DNA of 64,000 bases. It comes from Hyposmocoma kahamanoa (lineage: Eukaryota; Arthropoda; Insecta; Lepidoptera; Cosmopterigidae). Positions within the stretch are counted from its first letter, which is position 1, and every line of letters begins with the position of its first letter. Below are positions 56,601 through 64,000 of this stretch, in pieces. The DNA is taken from positions 18,949,405-19,013,404 of the forward strand of contig NW_020654422.1 of the NCBI RefSeq assembly GCF_003589595.1, given 5' to 3'. The translations under genes were made by a program, and so were the position numbers. The notes under the pieces were generated by a model, which saw nothing but the letters and a program-made list of their open reading frames with translations, did not search any database and was not told the DNA's origin.

Positions 56601-59104
56601 GTATATTTGTTTTGTTTGTTTTCTATTACAAATATGTAATTTGTAGTTTAGAAGACCGTATAGCGTTGAACCTCTATACAACCAATGCTGTATATAAGTA
56701 GGTCTCTTCCAATGCACGCTGGTATTGTGCCTTCCTCATCCCATTTTCACCGGCCACTTTGACAAGGTCATATGTCCATTGCATTGGTTGCCTGCTTACA
56801 CGCTTCTGTGCCCTTCTCTGTCTCTCGGTCGGTCTCCACTCCAGCACCATTCCAACTCATCTGTGTCTTGTTTACGGCATATAATGGCCTGCCCACTTTC
56901 CGCTTGCTAACACCTTGCCTATATCGATAAAAAAATCTTTTTTCTGCGAGTCTGTGTTCCTGAATCATAGAAAAATACCCAACACAGCCCGTTCTATAGC
57001 TCAGTATGGTAAGTAGGTGTTGTAGCCGGCTGTATAGATTATTAATTATTATTTTGTATTTGGAACTGTATAAAAATAAGAAGGTGGTTGTCAAATGAAC
57101 ATCGGGAGAGTTCTGGACAAATCTTCAAACTGAACGCTCACAGTAAATCTTTAATTATGAATATATTCCTCGTTTATCATTAAGCAGTACCTCTCACTAC
57201 GCTATAACTACGGGGACGCTCTCACAGTATATATCGGACAGCTATTACAATAGTATTGTAACTCAAAATATGTCACAATCAAGATTATGCTATTATTGCT
57301 GAATGAAAATTTGAATCGTCATTGGAAGAATTACAATACTTCCAATGACGAAACAATTAAAAGATATCTACTCAACTCAAAATGAGAGAAACTTTTTGTG
57401 AGCTAGTTCAGAGCAAAAATTGTTTTATCCCTTTTTTTTAAATATATTTATATCGAAAATTAGTGTAGATGTCTGTAATAAAGTTTAACCTACATAAATA
57501 ATCTTTCACGGGAAGTGCGCAATTAGTTTTTCATCGATTCTGAAAAAAATACTCTTTTCGAGTTAATACACCATTGTATTAACAGTCCAATATGTCCATT
57601 AGCTATAAATAAAATGACCCTTCACATTAGCAGGCACATAATTTTTTTTTTTGCGCACACACTCATACCCCGCAGTAGGGATACGCTATGTCGCGGGTGC
57701 CATGGATATAGACAACCACAAATTACACCCAAACTCACGAGAGAAATAAATGTAGGCCATACAAATATTTCTCCCGGCCCGGGAATCGAACCCGGGACCT
57801 CTGCGTGGCAGACCAGCGTGGTAATCGTTCGGCCACAGAAGCTGTAGAATTATTATAACAACGTACCAGTTTTCAAAGCCTGCTTCAGCACCTTCCATTG
57901 CTTTGAATGATGAAACATCGAGTACAGCACCACCACAAAGAACAAAACACAACCGCATATCGCTAGGGACAATGTCGTCGTCTGCAAGTTCCACTTCTCA
58001 CTTTCGTCCTCACTCACTTCACCGTAGTAGTTCGTGTAATCTTCGTAGTATTCGATTTCACTAAACTTGTCACTAGGTTCATTGTCTGTGGTAGAGATGT
58101 CGAAGATGTTTATTTCATGGAGAGGTTGGCAGATGGTGTCCCTGTGGAGTTCGCAGGGCACTTTGACGGCCAGGCGCAAGGGCTCGCATCGCGTGCAGTT
58201 GACACAGACTCCTCGCTCCCGGTCCCACCAGGTGCGCCCGCGCTCGCACGCCCCTGCCGCCGAGCCTACAGCCAGTGTTGCAACCAGCAAACACAGCTTT
58301 GGTATCTCACCTACCATTACCTGTGGTAACAATACGTAGGGTGATAAACAACAATAAGCACACGAACTGGAAGAGTGCATAATGTAAATAAATTATAGTC
58401 TCGAATCTTCGATCTATCTCTGAAAAAGAACAAGCGCAGTGAGACAGGTAACATTTTGTTTATCAGTCGATCGACTCATCCAAAGAACAGAGTCCGATGT
58501 GATTATACAACGAAAAGAAGATAAATACGTAACCTCGTTATTCAAAATAATGCCTAGCTGTAGGTGTTTTCAGAATTTTATGTATTATTTCGTTTGGGAA
58601 ATATAAAATCGATCAACGGTCGATCCACAGCTAAGAACAGCGAACGAAATGTACAATGTCCTGAGAATAAGCAGTCTTTCACATAGGTCTTTGTTCTACG
58701 GATGCATCGAGATAATAGTTTACATATTATATTATAATTGGTTCCAAAAATGCACGACATTCCTAAAAAGAAGGAAGTTTTTTAACAACGGCGAACTAAG
58801 ATATTTTTTAACAGGCAGTAAGTATAAAAATTTGAAAAAAGTAACTTTTCTTACGTTTTTTAAATCTGCGTTATTATATTTAAATAACATTGGTCTTAAA
58901 ATTCTACAACGACGAGAAACTTTTAATAACTCTGTAATGTAAAGTCAAAGTTTTGTTTTTTGTTAATGTTTGTTCGGGAATTTGACCATTTATCAATGTT
59001 CGATTTTCTGTACATTACTTATATGTAAGAACTTTGCATTTTTCCTAAAGCATGGGTAAATAAAGTAGAGAAAAAAATAATCTTACCTTTTTACTTGGAT
59101 TCAT
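50569..59104 (-). CDS. wgn: Wengen-type TNF receptor
   Basis: Single-pass receptor of the TNFR superfamily; in Drosophila, Wengen is a receptor of the TNF Eiger. Exons in transcript order: 59104-59087 (MNPSKK), 58320-57867, 54552-54448, and a tentative last exon 50657-50569. If translation starts in the second exon the first Met is at 58317. Both starts are in frame; the GTAAGA donor after AAAAAG favours the upstream one. The hydrophobic LCLLVATLAVGSAAGA serves as signal peptide. One cysteine-rich domain with six Cys follows (CERGRTWWDRERGVC, then NCTRC, VPCELHRDTIC). Next come an acidic Tyr-rich stalk, a membrane span (LAICGCVLFFVVVLYSM), and an intracellular part with DVQDLSAKLKLMEAGETPAE and DHHIYCNIHV. 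The last exon is inferred from a CATTTGCAG acceptor, matching phase and GC content; with it the protein has 221 residues. Confidence 0.85.
51077..51302 (-). mobile_element. SINE family A, reversed copy
   Basis: Carries acgcacacactcaacatagc, gtcgcgggtgccatggacac, gacaaccacaaattacaccc, cccgggaatcgaacctgg and ends at gtggcagttaatg. Nearly the full length of the copy at 40983-41189. Confidence 0.8.
51310..51775 (+). mobile_element. Family C composite with two tRNA-like units in direct order
   Basis: Units at 51322-51420 and 51665-51775 each read ggcacggtaagctagaag, cgtcggttcgaat, ggccggatcgaa and attctttgtat-type ends. They are joined by the middle segment caggactggtagctgtaaag, tagatggcgctacgactaaa, acgcaagcacatagaaaaat. 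The same middle segment occurs at 1186-1400 and 37945-38045. It may be a dimeric SINE or a small element with terminal direct repeats. Confidence 0.6.
52125..52390 (+). repeat. Family B repeat, complete copy
   Basis: Runs from tcaagtgactggacgaacaa to tggacgaactctttcacaag. It includes cagttacagtgccactcaga, gtcaccctgagacataagtc and ctgacattactgcttggcgg. It lies 3' of wengen exon 3. Confidence 0.7.
52808..53440 (+). repeat. Lepidopteran 'aaccgacttc' repeat, tandem copies
   Basis: Two adjoining copies share ggaggaggttcccaattcga or aggaggttctcaattcgact, then tatgttacgcgataac and cttttttgttggaaaga: one at 52808-52950, one at 52982-53110. A third partial piece near 53380-53440 has aaccgatttcaataaaactt. 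No coding capacity. Confidence 0.7.
53441..54447. other. No feature recognised
   Basis: A short GC-richer patch at 53575-53710 has no convincing frame. The rest is AT-rich sequence next to the wengen exon. Confidence 0.4.
55428..55830 (+). mobile_element. RTE-type LINE 3' end
   Basis: Reads TYGVETWTLTIRLV, then QCSEFL/MLGVSLKDKVRNEVIRQR, SKLKWQWACHICRRTD, RWGKRVLEWRQ, then stops and DATT... as seen at RTE C-termini. It is the same family as 2439-2785 and lies in opposite orientation to wengen. Confidence 0.8.
57652..57850 (-). mobile_element. SINE family A in wengen intron 2
   Basis: Reverse copy: cgcacacactcataccccgc, gtcgcgggtgccatggatat, gacaaccacaaattacaccc, cccgggaatcgaacccggga, with the A-box end at tcgttcggccacaga. 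It ends 17 bases before the donor of wengen exon 2. Confidence 0.8.
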
Positions 59105-60219
59105 GTATGGTGTAAGTGCTCACGAAGGACCTCATCGCAGTAACGCTCTTTAATAGAAAGTTCACTTTCACAAGTTTCACTTGTTTGTTCCACGTACACT
59201 TTATGTAATGTTTCACTAATTTTAAATCAATTTACAAAATAAAATCTAACACTATTGAGATATTCTCAGAAGTTTTATTTTGGTGGAAGTGTTTTGGTGA
59301 AGCGTAAGCACAGTTGTACATCAAATTAGTGCGTCTCGGATGCGGTTGAACCCGGTCTGGGGAGTGGGACTATCTGACTTGACCGGCGGCGCGTTAGCGG
59401 TGGGCGGACGAAGGCGGAGTTCGGGGCGAAGACGCGGGCGGTGCGGCTTCTTAGTACCTGTTCATTATTTTTTTAAATTAACTAGTGTACTAAGAAACGC
59501 TTCTGTTTAAATTATATAATATCGCCTGATTCTCCGTTTTTATTTAATTGATTATTGATTATGCAAGTTTATGCCAGTTCTATGTATTGTATACCCTTTT
59601 CAAACTTTTGCCGCGCTTGTGAAGGCGGGACATGACGTTCCGTTATATATGCCTGAACGGTTTAATTAACTCTATCCAACTCAGGAATTAATTGTTCTCG
59701 GAGGGTTTATGAAAAGTTTTATTTGCAGATTTTTCCTTTGATGATGTAAAACAATTGTACGTACAATGTGAAATAAAATGTACAAATTCAATTAACAAAG
59801 TGTATTTGAGATACTTCTTGATTTTCGTTTGGATAGAACGAGACGGTACGATACATCGTACGATCGCTTTCGTTTTGTGTAAACCGTTTTTGCAAGTACA
59901 TTTCGTTTGCCAGAACGAGAAACACTTATTTCTCATATATGAGATAGATTTATTTTTCTGGGTAGTGGGCTACTGACTAGGACAAATAAGTATACACCTT
60001 AGACTATGTTGACATGCATGTCAAACACATGAAATTTCTTTTTTGTCATTGTCATACGATTTGATTTTTGTCATTTTTGTGCTCTAGCTTTATTTTAAAA
60101 GAAAACGATTTGAAATTTATATATTTAAAATCGTGTAACAGAAACACGAGAGCTTATTTATTTTTGTATTTCGTAAAGTATTTCTTTCTGAAAGTTGTGA
60201 CTTCCTCCAGACGCTGAAC
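59105..60219. promoter_or_regulatory. Divergent region between wengen and TMEM41B
   Basis: The wengen first ATG (minus, 59104) and the TMEM41B ATG (plus, 60220) point away from each other. A GC-rich block at 59340-59450 (ggcggcgcgttagcggtggg) is the likely wengen promoter or 5' UTR. No gene is seen otherwise. Confidence 0.5.
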
Positions 60220-63200
60220 ATGAATATTAGTGAACGTAGAGGAATGCACCATGGGCAGCGGAAGAACACAGGTTACATTCAAGATCCCTCTGTCTCCACT
60301 ACGACCTTAGATCCTTACTTTCCTGTCACCAAGCCGAGAATACGAAATTGGAGAGCGGACTGTATTGGATTATTCTATCCTATTCCAAGTACTTCCAAAA
60401 CTTCCTTGTTGTATTCCCTTGATCCCATCTTATTTTCCAGCTTTAATTACATACTAAGAATTTCTATAATAGTTGTTACAGATTTCCAATAGGCTAGTAG
60501 TGATATGGTTATTTTTATATTTCAGATGTGGACACAAAATCTGATAGTTTTAAAAACTTTGACAGAGACACAAGTGATATATCTACCTCTAGAGCCTTAA
60601 TTTTAGTATTTATTATTTTTATTTGTTCACTGATAGCCTTAGGACTCCTTTATAAACAATTTCCAGATATAGCGGAGTAAGTACATATTTCTATTCTGCC
60701 CTTTTTTGTCATAACCAATGGTCAGAAAAAGGTGTTCCACTTATATAGTAATATACATATTGTATAGATATAGCTACAAGAAGCAACATAAAGTTATTAA
60801 AACCACCTATTATTAATTAATAACTTGTTCTGGATCTCCACATGAAAAAACTCCTATCTTTATTCTATTTATGAAGATAAATAGCCATACATAGGTAAGG
60901 CATGTAGAAAGCGTAATGGACTCCCAACCTATTTGGATAAACTAGGGTGTTACAAAATGGAGAGTTTAACTGACCACAGACTTATGTTAGACCTGGTTTT
61001 CATGTATAAAATCTTGTGAAACTGAATAGATTGCCCTCCTGTTTGCCAATTATTTAAAATCTGCGTTCCAAGCCAGGTGCCCTGTCACTCGGTCGAACTA
61101 CTCCATCCGCCGCCGTCTAGGACCAACCTTAAATATCACTCCGCTATCGCTAGATAGTCAAGAAGCTTTAACGCGCTTGATCAAACAATAGATGTGTTCA
61201 TCGATTTGTTCCATGTTTTTAAATCTAAAATACGAAGGAATCTATCTGGGCATAACTCATAATGTTTATTTTTCTTTACTAAATATTAATTGGAATAATT
61301 TTTTTGTTTATATTCCATTTATGCCCCCTGTTATTGCTTAAATTTTCTTTTTGTTTTTTTGCATGTTGTGGCACGTACAGATTTGAAGTCTACATTATTC
61401 TCTAGAGTTATTGTATGTACCACTGGCTGTTTTGGTAAACAGTCAGTTATCTACTGCATTTTTAGATGGCACCTTTAGAATTACTTTAAAATCCAACTTC
61501 GACGATGCAGTAAAACCATTTCTGGAAAACCAGAATTCGAAATAGTAATGAATTAATATTTGGTGGTTTTAGCAACTCTATGTCGCTCCTTGTAGCTATA
61601 TCTATACAGGTATCTATATATGTGGAATACCTTTTTCTGACCATTAGTCACATCATTCATTACTAATGCATTTTGTTTGAGAAATTGGCACTTAGTTTCT
61701 TAGAAAAATTTCAATTACACTGATTTTTCTTAACAATAAAACTGACACTAAGTAAGATATAAAAAAACTGCACAAAGGGAGTTTTAGATCTCGTTTCGCT
61801 GATTCCAGATAATATGTTGATAACAATTTCATAAAAAATGTTCATTAGATTTGTTATGATAAGGAGTGCAGTATTGCTAACTCTATTAATAACAAATTGG
61901 TATTACATTTTTTTTATTTTTTTTAGGCATGAGAAACAGCATATCAAGCTTCCATGGGACCTAGAAGATGCTAAGCAATTAGGTCAGGTCTTAGACAGAT
62001 ATAAGGACAAATATTTCTATCAAGTATTATTTGCAGTCTTCTTAGTTTATATCTTGTATCCTTTTCACTTACAAAATGACATACAATATGCAAATATATG
62101 TCAGTATAGTAAATTATGTGCTGTCTTGTCGCAGATGTCATAAAACAATATGCAAGTAATTTAGCCATCAACTCTTTGAAAATGATGCAGAGTTGGTGCT
62201 GCACTGTGATGTTTAAAATTGATCTAATAATGATTGATGTATGTTTGTAGGACAACAATCCTATATATTTAATAACTAATAAAATACTTTGTGACTATCT
62301 ATAATAATCTGTAACTCATAATTCAGTTTGCAAACATTTGCAATACCTGGCTCTATTTTCTTAAGTATTCTTTCAGGGTTTTTATTCCCATTCTATCTAG
62401 CACTGCTCCTAGTCTGCTGCTGTTCGGCACTTGGTGCTAGTTTGTGTTTTTTCCTCTCAAATCTCGTTGGGAAAAAGTTGGTAAAAAGATTCTTCCCTGA
62501 GAGAGCAGAAAAGTGGTCGAAAGCAGTGAAAAAGCATGAGAATAATCTGCTTAACTACATTATTTTCTTGAGGGTGACACCCTTTTTACCAAACTGGTTT
62601 ATTAACATGTCTGCGCCTGTGATTGGTGTGCCTTTGATACCCTTTGCTCTTGGAACTTTTATAGGTGAGATGTGGCATTAGTTTTGTAGTACAATCATTG
62701 ACCTAGGTCAATGAGTAAAATATTCTTACTTATAAAGATTCCGCAATCATTAGAAGATTGTAATCCATGTCATTAATAGAAGAACCCACTTAGGTTGAAA
62801 TTTATAAAACAGACTAACTTCGAATAAGCAAAAGTGACGACCTCAGAAAGTTTTTCGTGGTTAGAAAATAAACTTTAAGCAAGAAATTATGAAGAATATT
62901 CTAAGTGTAAATTAGTTTCTTGCTTAAACATACATAGTTTGTTTAGTAAATATGAAAAATTTGCTTAGCTTGCCATTTTTGCTTAGTCCCAAAACAAAGT
63001 TCATTTTAAAAATCTCAACCTAAGTTCTCAACACTACATTTAAGTGGTATGCAAGTAGTTGCATTATGCCAATTCTGAATTTCTCTTTTCCAGGTGTAGC
63101 ACCTCCATCTTTCGTAGCAATCCAAGCTGGCCAAACATTGCACACACTAGCATCAACAAGTGATGCATGGTCATGGACATCTGTCACAATCCTCACTATT

Positions 63201-63263
63201 TTCGCACTCTTATCTCTTGTACCAGTATTAATGAAGAAAAAACTAAGGGAAAAGTTTGATTGA
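60220..63263 (+). CDS. TMEM41B: TMEM41B / stasimon, ER scramblase of the VTT (DedA) family
   Basis: Multi-pass ER membrane protein that scrambles phospholipids and is needed for autophagosome and lipoprotein formation; the Drosophila homologue is stasimon. Exons: 60220-60271, 60526-60676, 61927-62055, 62327-62664, 63094-63263; phases 1,2,2,1 fit and give 279 residues. The cytosolic N-terminus is short and polar. The first membrane span is RALILVFIIFICSLIALGLL, then KQFPDIAEHEKQHIKLPWD. The VTT core reads YIFLQTFAIPGSIFLSILSG, GASLCFFLSNLVGKK, then LRVTPFLPNWFINMSAPVIG and GVAPPSFVAIQAG, very close to the vertebrate protein. The C-terminus is basic (MKKKLREKFD). The first exon has a weak donor (ACAG-GTTACA), but its phase fits. 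AATAAA at 63318-63323 and 63399-63404 could end the transcript. Confidence 0.95.
60714..61648. mobile_element. TIR element with a LINE remnant inside, TMEM41B intron 2
   Basis: Left aatggtcagaaaaaggtgtt ccac... pairs with the right end ...gtggaatacctttttctgaccatt. The inverted match runs about 75 bases through tatagatatagctacaag. Between them, 60960-61320 reads like a LINE polymerase 3' end on the plus strand (LTDHRLMLDLVFMYKIL, FKICVPSQVPC, IYLGITHNVYF) with stops. Confidence 0.65.
62789..63024. mobile_element. MITE in the last TMEM41B intron
   Basis: Ends acttaggttgaaattta and, inverted, acttaggttgagattt. Internal inverted words: taagcaagaaatta / taatttcttgctta-like. The ends resemble the MITE at 14938-15081. 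Confidence 0.65.
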
Positions 63264-63374
63264 ACAGTTTGTTGTTGTTTTTAGTTAATTTATTTAGAAT
63301 GATTTTTATTTTTCGTTAATAAATTGGTGTATTGTACATTCCATTTACTCTAATTTGTACTTATTTCATGTTTT

Positions 63375-64000
63375 CTAACAATAGGAACCAATGTGTGCAA
63401 TAAAAGTTGTGTTGCCTGCAGATGTTTGTATCACAGGTCTCCAGTACCACCAGTTGTACCATACTGAAATAAAAATACTCTATAAAAAATTGGCCATAGG
63501 TTAGTATAGACATTTAACATTATGAGCAGGATTGGAATTATTAGAGTTACCACTAAGCAAAAGCCTACGTGCGCACTATGTCCGAGGGAGCACACTAAAT
63601 GAAATATTTAAAAAAAATGCTAATGTTCCAAACTTTGAATCTGGCCCTGATTTGTAAGATTTAATACTTCATTACAAGGGTGATCCTAAGGACTACTTCT
63701 GCCAAAGAATAACCTTGGACGTTCAAAAGAAAAACGGTAATAGCCATGGGCACTTCTTTAAGTAGATGATTAAAGATAGAAAATTTAAATGTAAGAGATT
63801 TCCTGGTTTAAGATACTTACATAAAAAAGTTTCCTTCAATTCTACTTTCAATGTCTTGCATTGATTTTTACATTCCTCTGCTGGTAACAAATCCACTGTT
63901 CTACTACCACTCAGAGAGAGCAGAAAGGAATAACTACACTCAGTATCAGGTACTTGGAAGGACTGTTGACTAGAATCAACAATAATAAACCTTTCAGTGC
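63375..64000 (-). CDS. Last two exons of an unrecognised gene, partial
   Basis: Exon 64000-63821 continues beyond the window. It reads ERFIIVDSSQQSFQVPDTEC, SYSFLLSLSGSRTVDLLPAE, ECKNQCKTLKVELKETFL and ends at a perfect GTAAGT donor. Joined in phase to 63463-63375 (acceptor TTTATTTCAG) it goes on WYNWWYWRPVIQTSAGNTTF, IAHIGSYC and stops at TAG 63375-63377. Matching phase and strong splice sites support the pair. There is no ATG in the stretch, so it is easy to miss. I do not recognise the family. The cysteines and the Trp/Tyr-rich end could suit a secreted or membrane protein, but that is a guess. It converges on TMEM41B. Confidence 0.65.

Larger units (their letters stand above)
54553..57866. 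other. Wengen intron 2, repeats
   Basis: Contains the RTE fragment 55428-55830, a GC-richer stretch at 56720-56930 with unclear origin, and the SINE at 57652-57850. The flanking exons are in phase, so no missing coding exon is required. Confidence 0.55.

Noticed and set aside
56725..57094. A minus-strand LINE fragment with a VGRPL word
   Set aside because: Only a few residues resemble a polymerase tail; the rest does not match, so it is left as unclassified intron sequence.
58067..58339. A plus-strand protein opposite wengen exon 2
   Set aside because: Antisense shadow of the TNFR coding exon, with no domain and no splice sites of its own.

Overview
The window reads as a scaffold piece of a lepidopteran (moth or butterfly) genome. 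It is AT-rich, the genes are split by short introns with GT..AG borders, and the protein families are animal. The intergenic and intronic DNA is packed with tRNA-headed SINEs, MITEs, RTE-, R1- and Jockey-like LINE fragments and a Tc1 element of the kind common in Lepidoptera. A 400-base N gap lies at 28201-28600. Exon borders below were placed by eye from splice consensus, reading phase and protein family resemblance.

Layout. 1-7290 (+): 3' part of liprin-beta. 9528-16452 (-): three tandem testis-specific serine/threonine kinase (TSSK-like) genes, here called A, B and C, about 358-364 residues each, with a shared intron plan. 16930-17659 (-): the last exon of an unrecognised gene. 18669-29312 (-): EDEM2, an ER mannosidase-like protein of glycoprotein degradation; its 6.4-kb third intron holds a stack of transposons, including a nearly intact Tc1 element inside a decayed R1-like LINE. 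30845-38340 (+): cyclin A in eight coding exons, divergent from EDEM2. 38341-54447: mostly repeats, with one or two GC-rich minus-strand patches that may be distant 3' exons of the next gene. 54448-59104 (-): wengen, a single-CRD TNF receptor, with a candidate last exon at 50569-50657. 60220-63263 (+): TMEM41B/stasimon, an ER lipid scramblase. 63375-64000 (-): the last two exons of an unrecognised gene, converging tail to tail with TMEM41B.

The protein genes are unrelated housekeeping, cell-cycle or signalling genes that lie side by side; only the three kinases form a functional cluster, made by tandem duplication. I found no clearly new molecular system. The more unusual items are two stop-free in-frame introns in the kinase genes, a 1.1-kb foldback element at 47231-48346, a SINE inserted in a MITE whose uninterrupted relative sits elsewhere in the window, a Tc1 transposase broken by one stop codon, and a 144-bp palindrome in the EDEM2/cyclin A divergent promoter.
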